A DNA stretch of 64,000 nucleotides. Source: Paulownia fortunei. Lineage: Eukaryota > Streptophyta > Magnoliopsida > Lamiales > Paulowniaceae. The translations under genes were made by a program, and so were the position numbers. Below, one piece after another: positions 8,583-20,440 of the stretch. Numbering within the stretch: position 1 is the stretch's first letter; each line of letters begins with the position of its first letter. A model generated the notes under the pieces. It saw only the letters and a list, made by a program, of their open reading frames with translations, was not told the DNA's origin and searched no databases. Location of the stretch: positions 11,000,071 to 11,064,070 of the forward strand of contig CM033118.1 of the NCBI GenBank assembly GCA_019321725.1, written 5' to 3'.

Positions 8583-11500
8583 TTAGTCACTAACATCATC
8601 AAACAACAATATTTGCTCTTCTCCCTCACTATTTAATTCAGTGTCTTCATCTTCATCATTAATGAAATTATGCATGTTATCGGAGAAACTTGCTTGTGTA
8701 TCCAACAATTCTATATGCTGAGGTTGAATGTCTAGTCTGCAAAGATTTGAAATTTCTAAATCTTCACGAACACTTAAGTTTATCTCATCTGATGAAATCT
8801 CTTGATTGGGCTCATTGTTGGATGAACTTTCAAATTCATGTTCCTTGCTATTTTCGTCTTCCTTTTCGATTACTTCATATATTTCTCGATGCAGCACCTT
8901 TTGCATAACTTTCCATCTTCCTCCATGCTTTATATAATCCAAGTAATAAACTTTTCTTGCCTGAGTTGCCAAAATGAATGGATCATCCTCATACCATGTC
9001 TTAGACGTATCAATACATATTAGACCGAACTCTTGTACAACTGATTTCTTTTTGGGGTTACACTGGAACTAATCACACCAAAATAAATGTACCTTATATC
9101 CAAATGTGTAAAAAATTAAAACAACATCCTTTAAAATTCTAAAAAATCTCTAAGTTATCGCCTTTGTCGGTACTACTTGTTAGAGTAGTGCCCAACATGC
9201 CAATTATTCTGGTCGTTCTTATACTCTTGCGAATCATTCTTATTTATATTAATATCATTTAAATGACAATCTTTATTTTAAATTCATCATAAGAATTAGA
9301 TGAAGTCCTTAGATTACACATAGCTATGGGGCATGGTTGCGCATATGATGGTGATCGTGGAATATGCCTCTAAGGCTGTGATCTTAAAACATTCCAAGTT
9401 AAGGATCAATGAGATGGGACATCATTGATCACATTGAAACTTGCGCATACGATGCAGGCTCGAAAGGAGGATGCCTCATTCCATAGGTATTGGTGTGGAG
9501 ACACTAGTGCATATATGCGGGTGCTTGTTGGGAACAAGTACACTGAACAACCCCACCTAAAAATTTTCAATTAGAAATATTCTATTATCGAATGAGAATT
9601 TTCTCGTTACGATAGTGCAAGAATTAGTTCTTGGACTTGAGGCACCATGGTAACCTTGTGCATGACATGTTGTACTTTGATGTATTTCCCGATTGCATGA
9701 CAATCACAAGGAGTCTATATTTGGTGTAACATCTTCATGTATGGAGATTAATGAGTGGCCAACAAAGGATCCATCACCTATCTAGATGAATAAGTAAATC
9801 TCCTATGTATTCCACTGTAGTTGACTCTAAAATTCTTGACCAAGGTTGGATGGAAATTAGACGTGGGGTTTTCTAATTATTCATCATCGAGTCAACCTAC
9901 TAGGAATGAAAACATAGTTATTGAGTTAATGGGATTTTGATTAAACATCCATGCCCTAGGCTCAATCGGGAGATTAGATGACGGAAGTATCGTACTTGCA
10001 TGGTATTCGTAATTGAAATAGATTCGCACATTCACCTTAGACTAGGAGTTATGATGCATTGTTAGGTGTTTCCCATGTCTTGTGGGTTCTTGGAATTAAT
10101 GAGTTAATTCCAAGAGAATTAATTAATTGGATTAATTAATCAGAACAATTAATTGTTCAACTAAGTTACAAGAGTTGTGAGCCCACGGCTAGCTTAAAAT
10201 GAACTTAAAGGGTCACACACAAAACTTGGACAAGTCCATTTTTAGTTTAGAAATTAATCCAAGTATTGGATTAAATTAATTAATGTGATTAATTAATGGG
10301 GATTAAATTAATTCAAGTGTGGAATTAATTCAATTAATTAATTGGATTAATTAATTGAACCTAATTGGATTAGGGAGCCCAATTGGAGCATTTAAATAAT
10401 TGATTGGATCAATTAATTAATATGGACCTAATTAATTAAATGAATTAATTTAATTGACTGGATCATTTAAAGTGGAGCCTAATTAATTACTTAGGCCTAA
10501 GCCCATTAGGTGTGGGCTTGTAGGAAGCCCATTAGAAAATTGGATTGAGAATCCAATTACTAGAGGAAGTTGAATTGGGAATTCAATTTCTATAAGGTAA
10601 TAAGGAAAAAGAAAAGTCCTTATGGGATAAGAAAACTCACCAAACGAGTTGGAGATAAGAAAGGAAGAAGAGTCTTATATGGGAAAAACTTGTGATAGTC
10701 TTGATTGACAATCTTCTTGGATATTTTTATGGGGATTTCAATTGCAGATTTTTAAGAAGAAAAATAGTATTCTTTCATTCCCCAAAAAAAATTCGTCCCT
10801 CATTTTCTTTTAATCTCCAAAAGTTCACCAACCTTTTATCTAGCTTAATTCTTGATTTAATTCTTGAATTAAGAATTAAATTAAACACCTAAAACACTAA
10901 TTGTTAGAGTGTTCTTATTTCAAACAAAATCATTCTAGGATATAATTATCGAATCAAAAACTACTAGCATAGGATTCGGTTGCGAGTGGGCATCCAAGGT
11001 GTGGATACCGTTAGAGGAATAACATTTGGGATCCTAAAAGCGAATCAGATTTCAATCAAAGGGATTTTGAATTGAAGAACATGGAGATATTTTCATTTAG
11101 GGATAACAATTTGAATCGTTTCAATCCCTACACCAGCCGGAATGCAAATCAATGTAAGAGTTTCTGAAACTTTTTTACTTTAACTATCAGAAAATGCACA
11201 ACTGAGTAATCGTGAAAGAGTTTCGAAATTCATTTTAATTACATGTGATGTAATGTATATTTATGTTTTTGAAAAATTTTAAATTCCGCTGCGTATACAT
11301 TTCCCAAGATCGCGCAAACCCAACACCACTAACCCCACTATTTTGAGTAGTCCGACGAGTATCACGAGATAGTGTATGGTATTGAACACCATTAATAATA
11401 CAAACATCATATAGTCGAACTTCAACATCAGGTCTCAATGCTAGAGAGTATAGTTCATCTGTAGCCTCCAGATTTTTTTCATTTCTTAGCCTAATCATTT

Positions 11501-12122
11501 TGTCCCTAAACCACTGCACAAATTATTCTTCGTGACATTGCAGAATGTAGAAAGAAGGATATCTTGATGAAATAATTTGCAAATGTTCATTGCATATAAA
11601 TATATATAACTATTATGAACTCAATCAAAATTATAAAAAAAATAGAATATAATTTAAAATCTTACTTTCTATATCGGTCGACTTCTTTGCAATTATTGAG
11701 AACATACCAATATGCTTTCTTACGTAAAGCAAGAGGCAAGTTATGATTTCATTGGCTGCCCATCACTCTTACTTTTTGATTGAAAACACTTAAAGTGAAT
11801 AAAATAGGTTGACCAGCATCTTTGTTATGTTCCGCTCTAGTAAATCTTATTTCAATTTGACTCATATACAAAGATGAGAAAGTCAATGCTTCATTCACAA
11901 CATATCCCTTTGCTCTTGCCATATTACAAACATACTTCTTGAGAGTTTCCAAATACCTTTCAAATAGGTACATCCATCGTGATGAAATAGGTCCAGCTAA
12001 TATGGCCTCGCGGGGTAAATGAACTATAATGTCAAAAAATGCCAGAGAAAATATTCATTCCATCTTGCACAAAATGAATACTATATCCTTCTCCATTTTT
12101 CTCAAGTCTGCAACATGTAAAG
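8583..12122 (-). pseudogene. TNP2-type CACTA transposase, C-terminal half (DUF4218 + DUF4216), interrupted by a solo LTR
   Basis: Reading down the minus strand: 12122-11661 is the DUF4218 region (LHVADLRKMEKDIVFILC, FFDIIVHLPREAILAGP, RWMYLFERYLETLKKYV, VNEALTFSSLYMSQIEIRF). 11585-11331 gives VQWFRDKMIRLRNEKN and the conserved TQNSGV. After an LTR insertion at 11325-9178 the frame resumes with ILKDVVLIFYTFGYKVHLFW and DUF4216 (SVVQEFGLICIDTSKTW, FILATQARKVYYLD, GGRWKVMQKVLHREIYEV), then an acidic tail to the stop at 8583. Stops and a frameshift are present besides the insertion. The N-terminal Transposase_21 half should precede 12122 on this strand but lies inverted on plus. The protein would cut and move CACTA elements; this copy cannot. 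Confidence 0.88.
9178..11325 (+). mobile_element. Solo LTR, copia family A (2148 bp), inside the TNP2 gene
   Basis: Begins TGTTAGAGTAGTGCCC and ends GCAAACCCAACA. It is flanked by CTACT (9173-9177) and CCACT (11326-11330), a 5-bp target-site duplication with one mismatch. Its interior matches the family A LTRs elsewhere (GGAATATGCCTCTA, AGGATGCCTC, GTTTCCCATG, long AATTAATT tracts). No PBS, gag or pol lies inside, so it is the product of LTR-LTR recombination. The transposase frame continues on both sides. Confidence 0.92.
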
Positions 12123-13198
12123 TTCTTGGAAGCATGGAAAGAGTTTGACAAATTGCACGAAATATTTGGAAATGTTCGCTTGGGCTTGGCAACTGATAGT
12201 TTTAATCCGTTTGGAAAAATGTGGCCAGTTTTACTTGTGCCATATAATTTTCTCCCATGGAAAATGATAAAACCGTCGTACATGATTATGTCTCTTTTAA
12301 TTTATGGGCCTAAGGTACCTGGAAAAGATATAGATGTGTACTTGCATCCTTTAATCAATGAATTGAAGGAGTTATGGAGTGAGGGGATAGAAGTATATGA
12401 TGCAACTACTAAATGAATATTTTGATTACATGCTGCTGTTATATGGACAATTCATGACTTCTTAGCATATGGGACAGTGTTTAGGTGGAGTACTAAGGGT
12501 TATAATGCATGTCCTATAAGTCTTGAAGATACTATAAGTCAAAGATTACGCAGTAAAATATGTTACATAGGCCATGGTTGGTTCCTATATGATAAGCACT
12601 CGTGGCGTAAAAATAAGAGGTTCAACAGAAAGTTTGAAAGTGAAGGTCCGCCATGAACCTTTAGTGGTAGTCAGATTTTAACTCAGTTAGATGTGCTACC
12701 TGAACTGACCTTTGGTAAAGATCGTGCGATAACCAACAAAAGAAAACGGTCAGTTGGTGATATGAATTGGGTTAAAAAGTCAATTTTCTTTAAGTTAGAG
12801 TATTGGTCAGACTTGAAGTTGAGGTATAATCTGGATGTTATGCACATTGAAAAGAACATTTATGATGCTCTGGTTGGCACATTGTTGAGTATAGATGGGA
12901 AGTCAAGGACATGATCAAAGCTCAGTTAGACGTGTAAAATATAGGTATAAGGAGTGAATTGCATCTGAAGAATATTGGGAACAGAGTCAGTAAGCCACAT
13001 GCAAGTTACATATTCACTTTGGAAGAAAGGCATGAATTTTGTCGGTTTTTAAAATCTATGAAGTTCCCCAATGGTTATGCTGCAAATATCTCAAAGAATG
13101 TGAATGTGAATGATGGAAAGTTATATGGCTTAAAGACACATGACTGTCATGTCCTTTTGCAAAGATTACTTCCAATCGCCATTTTTAAAAAATTAAGA
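12123..13198 (+). pseudogene. TNP2-type transposase, N-terminal Transposase_21 half, inverted relative to its C-terminal half
   Basis: Plus-strand coding matches Transposase_21 in order: EAWKEFDKL, NVRLGLATDSFNPFGKMWP, LPWKMIKPSYMIMSLLI, PGKDIDVYLHPLINELKELW, EGIEVYDATTK, then DFLAYG and STKGYNACP, YNLDVMHIEKNIYDALVGT, ERHEFCRFLKSMKFPNGYA, NISKNVNVNDGKLYGLKTHD and CHVLLQRLLPIAIFKKL. Stops follow K of DATTK (12414) and DGKSRT (12912). The match stops at about 13198, where a gag fragment of the opposite strand begins. Family proteins continue from here into LHVADL..., exactly where the minus-strand half starts at 12122 (about 25 residues are missing). I infer an inversion within one gene; two different CACTA copies are the alternative. 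Confidence 0.88.
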
Positions 13199-13551
13199 TG
13201 ATTTTTTGCTTTATTTTTTAAAGAAAAAGAAAATAATTTGAGCTTAAAAATCTCATTTTTGCAAGTTTTATCATCAAAATTGGCAAATACTTGATCAAAT
13301 TCTTTTATTTGCAAGTAAGGGCTTTCAGAGTCTAAACCATGGGAATTAGGAAGTAAAGGAATGATACCTGGCTTGAATTGAAAGTTATTTACATTCAGAG
13401 GAAAAATAAAATAAGAAAGAGAAGAATTTCGAGAAGGTTGCAAGTAATAACGTATGGTACGTACCTGTTGATTCTCATTTTTATCTTGGTCAATTTCATT
13501 TTCAGCAATGGTGGAAGTGTGTGGAGATGGTTCAAATAAATTTCCAAACAA
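13199..13551 (-). pseudogene. Ty3/gypsy gag fragment (Athila/Tat-like), family B element
   Basis: The minus-strand frame carries a plant gypsy Gag core: VRTIRYYLQPSRNSSLS, NFQFKPGIIPLLPNSHGLDS, ESPYLQIKEFDQVFANFDD and IFKLKLFSFSLKNKAKNHL, then it breaks off into the transposase sequence. Gag coats the RNA in the particle. Protease and polymerase of this element are absent from the window. It lies directly downstream of an Asp-type primer binding site and a family B LTR, as expected for the start of an element on the minus strand. Confidence 0.8.
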
Positions 13552-13684
13552 AGTTTTAGAATTATTTATAATTAACGTCGAAAATTATGACTATGATACC
13601 AATAACCATATATCCATAAAGAAAATATACAAACTATATTTACAATGGAAAAATATTAATAAACCTGAATACTTACCATGCCTT

Positions 13685-13701
13685 CCCCAGCAACGGCGCC
13701 A
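13685..13701 (-). other. Primer binding site (tRNA-Asp type) of the family B gypsy element
   Basis: The minus strand reads TGGCGCCGTTGCTGGGG, which closely matches the tRNA-Asp complement used by Athila/Tat-type plant gypsy elements. It sits six bases past the LTR end (TGTAGCA) and before the gag fragment. Confidence 0.85.
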
Positions 13702-15027
13702 AAAAATTGCTACAATTTTAAGTTTACAAACCTAAGTGAAGGTTGCATTAAGTAATAAATTTCTCGTGACTCCGTGGTCGATCCATAAGAAAATTGTTTG
13801 AATAATTCAAGTTTATATTTATAAAATAAAAGGATTTATGTGAATCAAAATATATGAACAATTAATGTATGTTGTAACTAAAAAAGAGCCAAAGTAATAA
13901 AAGTACTGAGGATTAGGGATCACTCTTGAGTTTTGGAGAGAGAAATAATTATTTATTATTTTTACCTCTATTAATTGCCACAATTAGAATCCATACATAA
14001 TGAAGGTTCCAATGAAAAAATATTATCAAATAACTCATACAATAAGGTAATCATAATATTATCTTACTATTGCAAATTATCTCTTAATTCCAATATTTAT
14101 TTATGGGATCAAGCAAATATGCACACCTTCATCAACAACAAATCAAGGTTTCACATTAGTAGTCCGTGGGGTAAAATTGTGCATATGCTAAATGACCCAA
14201 GTATTTGTTATGTTATTGGAGATACATAAATTAAGAATCACCACAAAACAAGCAGGGTTTAGATTAAAACTCAAAATAATAATACAACATACTTAAAATA
14301 TTTTCTACTTTTATAACCATTCCTCTTCCTCCATCAAGAGGTTCACCTTTTTTCTTCAGCAAAATAAAATTTAGAAAGATATAATAAAAGTAGCAAAGAC
14401 TAAAAATATAAGAGAAACTAGAGAATGCATTTCTATTACTACTAGAAAATTTACATTACTAGAAAATATACAAATTAAAAAACTTAGCCTAAAGAAACCC
14501 TCTACCTCCCCTCTCTTACAAGCTTAATATATGGTTTATTTATAGCACTTAGAGTAAGCTAGAGGCCAAACAAATAATGGAGGGGTTAATTAAGTAATAT
14601 GCTAGTTGCCAACAGTTGATAAGTTGTTACACCAAGTCCTCACCTACCGAATTGAATTATATTTTTCAATCAGATACAACTAGATTATGATGATGTATAA
14701 AGAAGATAAATTTTAGATCTTTTGGTGCTGATAGATTTTCATATATCATTTGTCAAATTTGGTGGTCAGATGAAGGAGATATGATCAAATTACCGAATCA
14801 TATCCAAGAGCCGTCCTTTAATAGTAACAACAAATTGCAGCCTATGGTATTAATATATTTTCATATTTTTGCACTATATTGTCTTCATCAAACTTATTTA
14901 TTTTCCTCTTATGTATAACATATCCAAATGTAAGCCAAAAATAAATTTGGGCTTAAGAGATATGACCCAATTGGTAAAATAAGTCAATATTGGGCTGAAC
15001 TCTGATTTGAATTTTAGTGATCTATTT

Positions 15028-17271
15028 TGTAACATCCCTTAACCTAACTTCAGAGCCTAAACAAATTGATATAGTTAAGTCAAGAAATGTTAATTTTTCA
15101 TCAATATTAGAGTTATGGTTTTAATAAAACTTCTCATTTTTAGCTATAAGAGAAAGAACTTTTATGATTTTAAACACACCATATACATATATCAAAACTG
15201 AGTACATCTGTTTACAAAATCATAATAGAGTGACTTATTTGAAAACAAAATAGAGTTTTCAAAATAAACTACAAAATAGTTCGAAGTATGGCACATGAAC
15301 AAATCTCTGTCCGGTCGCTCTAGAGACTCAGTCAACCCCTAAACCTGTACATTTCTACCCGCATTACATGAATCTAATGAGCTAAAGACTCAGTAAGATG
15401 AAACTGATGTAATAACAAATAACATATATGCATATCTCATAAATCATTAAATGCATTATTCTATTTAATAACTTTCATTCATAAATTATTCTTTAGGGCC
15501 CTTGAAGTGTGGTACCTAACTAATAGCAATAGACCGTGGTTTTCGAAACCTGTTCATAATGATTGACCAATAAGAGAACTAATATAGTGTTTCCATACTT
15601 GGTCTTTCAATATCAGGTATTAGCCGTATTCTATCTCATTCATTGTGGCTTTCCTATACCGGTTTTTCAACCTCAAGTATTTGCCACCATTTGTTGGGTC
15701 CGCCGGTCCCTCCCGCATTCCTTGTCTAACCGACCATCAATCAAGTACCATACTTCCTTTTCAAAAACCTCATTATATTCTTAATAATTTCATGCTTCAT
15801 AAACCATAAATGCATCAAACATTACATCATTTGACAAACAATAACAATTATATTAAAACATGAACAAATATTATATGATTCTTGTGATACAATAAATGAA
15901 AGTTTCAACTTACCTCAAGTCCATTTTGTGGTAAGTGAAAAGACCAATCTCTTTGGAAGATAGGATGTGTTAACAACCTAACATAATCAAATCATGTACC
16001 ATTTAATATCCTTTTTATAAATCATTTAGTCTATTCTAGTTAAAGTTCATATACACTTTCCAATCTTTTATAAATAATTCTATATCAATTATATAACCTT
16101 AAAAATAATGCATACTCCATATTTCACTACTAATTCAAGATATTAAACATTAGGACAACCATTAAATAACTAATATTTCAAACATAATTATTAGGGCAGC
16201 CCCTAAAACATGCACACAATCCAAATTAATATGATGTAAATTCGGTTCTAACTTAAATTGATTGTACCCTTCAATTAATCAAACTAATTGTTATTGTTTT
16301 CAATCATTCAAAGGAACTTCCAAACATAATATAAGCATTACAAGATTAATAGAAGTAAGTAAATTAAGTAAATTTCACAAGACTATCAATTTTGCTAAAA
16401 ACTAGCTTAACTAGCTTGATTTTGGCTTCAAGTGTAACTTACTTAAGTTTTCAATCATACAAAAAACATACTAAAACATGTAACCATCCAAGATACTACA
16501 AATTCATCATAAGAAAAATTGTAAAAGAATATATCTTGATTAAGTTGGAATTAAGCTTCAAAATCAACGATTTTCAAGCTTAAGAAGGGTGGAACTTGTT
16601 CTAGTTTGTGTTCTATGAATTTCTATAGATTGAATTCAATTTTTATGAGTATGAGAGTGTGGAAATTTGGGAGAAACTTAGGAGAATAAGGGCTGGCCGT
16701 TTTTGAGGTGCTTCCACAAGAAATATGGATAAAAATGATTTCTTTAACCTTTCCAAGAAAGGTAAGTGGAGGGTGATGATTGGTTGCATCATGCTTGGTG
16801 TCTTCTCATGCCAAAAGCTATGTTCATGGGCTAAGGATATAACAAAAATTGATGCTTTGTTGTTATAATCAAGTGCAATGTGGTTTAAAATGATTTCATG
16901 CAACTTAGTCAACCAACTAATCAAATTGCACCATTTTGCATACTTTTAGTTCTTAGCCAAATGTAATATATTTAAAGCAAATATTTAGGCAAATAATCAC
17001 TTCAGAATGTAACAAGTATGGAGCAATACGAATAATTCATTTCATGGCCATTCAACATATCAATCTTCCTTAATCGAGATACCGAGCTTTTCACTGCAAA
17101 AAGCCACTTAAAGAATATGTTAAATCAAGAAACAAAAGTTTGATTTCATATTTCTTGTACTAATGCATGTTAAAGCATAACTAAAGTATATAATAATAAT
17201 TATTCAAGTTCATGCAATCATGCTATTTGTATGCCATAATTCAATAATACACATTGATTAGATGCATATTT
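15028..17271 (-). repeat. 3' LTR of element T(-), lacking its first ~53 bp
   Basis: Starts TGTAACATCCCTTAACC on plus. It matches the 5' LTR at 21635-23924 almost base for base up to about 16800 and less well from there. The match stops at GATGCATATT near 17271, where integrase-tail sequence (TTGAGAATCTCGAA) begins. An identical 63-codon ORF in both LTRs (16392-16583, 22997-23188) only reflects this identity. Confidence 0.9.
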
Positions 17272-18425
17272 TGAGAATCTCGAATAGGCCGACATACCTT
17301 GGGCTAAGTTTTCCTTTCTTTCCAAACCTTATAACACCTTTCATGGGAGCTACTTTTAAGAACACATGATCCCCAATGGCAAACTCTAGATCTTTTCTCC
17401 GTTTATCTACGTAACTTTTCTGTCTACTCTACGTAATCTTCATTCTCTCTTGTATCTTCTCTACTACCTTAGCGGTATGTTGAACTATTTCTAGACCAAG
17501 CAGGCTTCGTTCTCCAACTTTATTCCAATGAACTGGAGATCTATATTTCCTTCCATACAATGCTTCATAAGGCGCCATTCCAATTGTTGATTGGTAGCTA
17601 TTATTATAAGTAAACTCCACTAATGGAAGCTTTGCATCCCAACTCCCTTGAAAATCTAGCACACAAGCTCTTAACATTTTCTCTAATATCTGAATAACCC
17701 TCTATGATTGCCCGTCACTTTGTGGATGAAATACTGTACTGAATGCAAGTTTTGTTCCCATGGTACTGTGTAAGCTCTTCCAAAATGTAGATGTAAATTT
17801 AGGATCTTTGTCAGATACTATTAAAACTGGCACCCCATGTAACCTGACTATCTTTTTAATATATTGTTAAGCATACTGGTCCATGTTGTATGTGGATTTC
17901 ATTGGAAGAAAATGGATTGATTTAGTTAATCTATCAACAATCACCCATATGGAATTATACGCCTTTTGTGTTATAGGTAATCCAAGCACAAAGTCCATTG
18001 TAATGTGCTCTCATTTCCACTCTGGAATCAACAAAGACTTCAACAACTCTAATGGTCTTTGATGATCAATCTTAACTTGTTAACAAGTTAGACATTCAAC
18101 CATAAATTTTACTATATCTCTCTTCATTTTAGGCCACCAATAATGTTGTTATAAGTCCTTACACATTTTTGTGCTACCTGGGTGTACTGAGTAAGAAGTA
18201 GTATGAGCTTCTTCTAAAATATCTCTTTTCATGGCCTTATCAAACGGCACACACAATCTCCCTTTATATCGAATAATCCCATCATCAGTAACAGAGAAGT
18301 CTGGTCTCTTTCCAGCCTCAATCATTCTTTTCAATCTGCACAAATGCATATCCACCTTTTGACCTTCTCTGATTCTATCTTGAAGTGCAGGTCTCAACAC
18401 TAAGGCTGATAACAAACACTTTTAC
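17272..18425 (-). pseudogene. Integrase of element T(-), catalytic Glu codon mutated to stop
   Basis: Would insert element DNA into the genome. Recognisable on minus: the zinc-binding region HPGSTKMCKDL near 18160, LTCQQ-type sequence near 18080, [10 protein letters not shown] near 17810, FHPQSDGQS near 17715, then EKMLRACVLDFQGSWDA, FTYNNSYQSTIGMAPYEALY and the KGKLSPRYVG tail near 17310. The DDE glutamate that follows DGQS in relatives is TAG at about 17704-17706. The C-terminal tail and chromodomain are deleted. Further stops occur near 18130 and 17430. Confidence 0.85.
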
Positions 18426-19995
18426 CCTTTAGGTACAATTTCAAGCTTTAATATCTGCAAATTCAGTAATATTGACTTTTGTATAACAAAAAGAGAAGAT
18501 GTGGATTTTCCGTTTAATGCATCTGCAACCACATTCACTTTACAAGGATGATAGTTGATCACACAATCATAATCCTTCACAAGTTCTAACCATCTTCTTT
18601 GTCTTATATTCAACTTTTTTTTGGGCAAATAAGTATTTTAAACTCTTATGATCTGTGTATATCTAACACTTCTTATCATACAAATAATGTCTCCAAATTT
18701 TCAAGGCAAAAACCACAGCAGTAAGTTCCAAATCATGGGTTGGATAATTCTTTTCATATTCCTTCAATTACCTTGAAGCATAGGTAATAACCTTCCTATT
18801 TTGCATCAAAACAACACCCAAACCATTTTTTGAAGCATTGCTATACAACACAAATCCACCATTCCAACTACCTTCCTATTTTGCATCAAAACAACACCCA
18901 AACCATTTTTTAAAGCATCGCTATACAACACAAATCCACCAATTTCAGTTGGAATGGTAAGAACAGGAGCTGTAGTCAATTTATGTTTCAGTTCTTGAAA
19001 ACTTCTTTCACAAGCATCGGTCCACAAGAACTTCACATTCTTTTTCGTCAACATTGTCATTGGAGTTGCTATCTTTGAAAACCCTTGAACAAATTGACGA
19101 TAGTACCCTGTTAATCCCAAGAAACTCCTTACTTCTGATACATTTGTTGGTGTTGGCCACATAATGACAACTTCTACCTTGCCCCAATTAACAAAAATAC
19201 CATTCTTGGATACTACATGACCTAAGAATACCACTTGTTCAAGCCAAAACTCACACTTCTTGAATTTAGCATACAACTGTTTTTCCTTAAGAACTTGCAG
19301 CTTAATCTTCAAATGTTCTTTGTGCTCTTCTTTATCCCATGAATAAATTAGGATATCATCAATAAATACAATCACAAATTTATCAAGATATTGCTTGAAC
19401 ACCTTATTCATTAGATCCATAAAAGTTGCAGGGGCATTGGTTAAATCGAAAGACATCACTAGAAATTCATAGTGTCCATAACTTGTTCGGAATGCAGTCT
19501 TTGGTATGTCTTCTTCCTTGATTTTCAATTGATGATACCTAGAGTGCAAATCAATCTTAGAAAATACAGATGCTCCCTGCAATTGATCAAATAAATCATC
19601 TATTCTTGGAGTAGATACTTATTCTTGACTGTTATTTTATTCAACTCTCTATAATTAATGTACAACCGCAATGTACCATCTTTCTTTTTCACGAACAACA
19701 CAGGTGCTCCCCAAGGAGAATAACTAGGGCAAATAAAACCCTTATCAGGCAATTCTTGCAATTGAACTTTTAACTCTTTCAATTCTGTTGGTACCATTCG
19801 ATATGGTGCTTTAGAAATAGGAGTAGTTCTTAGCATAACATCAATCACAAATTTGATCTCTCGATTTGGTGGTAGTCTCGGTAAATCAGTTGAAAATACC
19901 TCAAGAAATTCTTGAACCACATCTACATTTTCTGGCTTCAATTGTGCTTTAACTAAGGTGTCCAGAAATTTGCCAAATATCCAACACAACCTTTA
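18426..19995 (-). pseudogene. Reverse transcriptase and RNase H of element T(-)
   Basis: RT copies element RNA into DNA and RNase H removes the RNA. On minus, RT starts with [17 protein letters not shown] and [17 protein letters not shown], continues with [20 protein letters not shown] and shows the active-site block [10 protein letters not shown] near 19340. [12 protein letters not shown] differs from the usual [12 protein letters not shown]. Connection ([15 protein letters not shown]) and RNase H ([20 protein letters not shown]) follow. An 80-bp tandem duplication at 18791-18950 shifts the RNase H frame. Later RNase H text ([20 protein letters not shown]) lies in another frame. Stops separate it from RT N-terminal codons at 19600. 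Confidence 0.88.
18791..18950. repeat. 80-bp tandem duplication in the RNase H region
   Basis: ACCTTCCTATTTTGCATC and the following ~75 bases, ending CACAAATCCACC, occur twice with a period of 80 bp (starts at 18790 and 18870). The copies differ at two positions (TTTTTGAAGCATTG versus TTTTTAAAGCATCG). The unit covers the first catalytic Asp of RNase H and is not a multiple of three, so it breaks the frame. T(+) has a single copy. Confidence 0.93.
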
Positions 19996-19999
19996 TTCA

Positions 20000-20440
20000 A
20001 CATCCTTTGAGCTTTCAAAATAGATATAATTGGTAAGGACCGTGAGAATAAGGTACCACTAAACACAAACTGTTCTTCTCTAGATGGCTGAAAAATCACA
20101 ATCTTCTTGTTACAATCAATTGTTGCATGATATTTGGTAAGTCAATCCATACCCAGAATAACCTTAAAATTTGGCATCGACAAAATAACAAAATCTGCGT
20201 AGAGAGTCCTATCACTAATTTAAATAGAACAAGCCCTTAACATTTGGTTGGAATCCATTTTTTCCCTAAATGGAACAATCACACTGTACCTTACTTTTAA
20301 TAAATTTGGTGTAATGCCTAATTTTCTCACAAATGCATGTGATGCAAATGAATGTGTAGATCCAGAATCTATCAATGCAATTGCAGGTATCCCATAAATT
20401 AAAATAGTACCTGTGACTATAGAAGCATCTGCATCGGTTT
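20000..20440 (-). pseudogene. Aspartic protease of element T(-)
   Basis: The retroviral-type protease cleaves Gag and Pol. The minus strand encodes IPAIALIDSGSTHSFASHAF, with the catalytic DSG at 20369-20361, then AFVRKLGITPNLLKVRYSV and, near 20150, an ILGMDWLTKYHAT-type C-terminal block. A stop near 20220 and others interrupt it. The DSG triad is intact here, unlike in T(+). Confidence 0.82.

Noticed and set aside
8690..9023. Plus-strand ORFs opposite the DUF4216 region
   Set aside because: They are antisense shadows of the minus-strand transposase.
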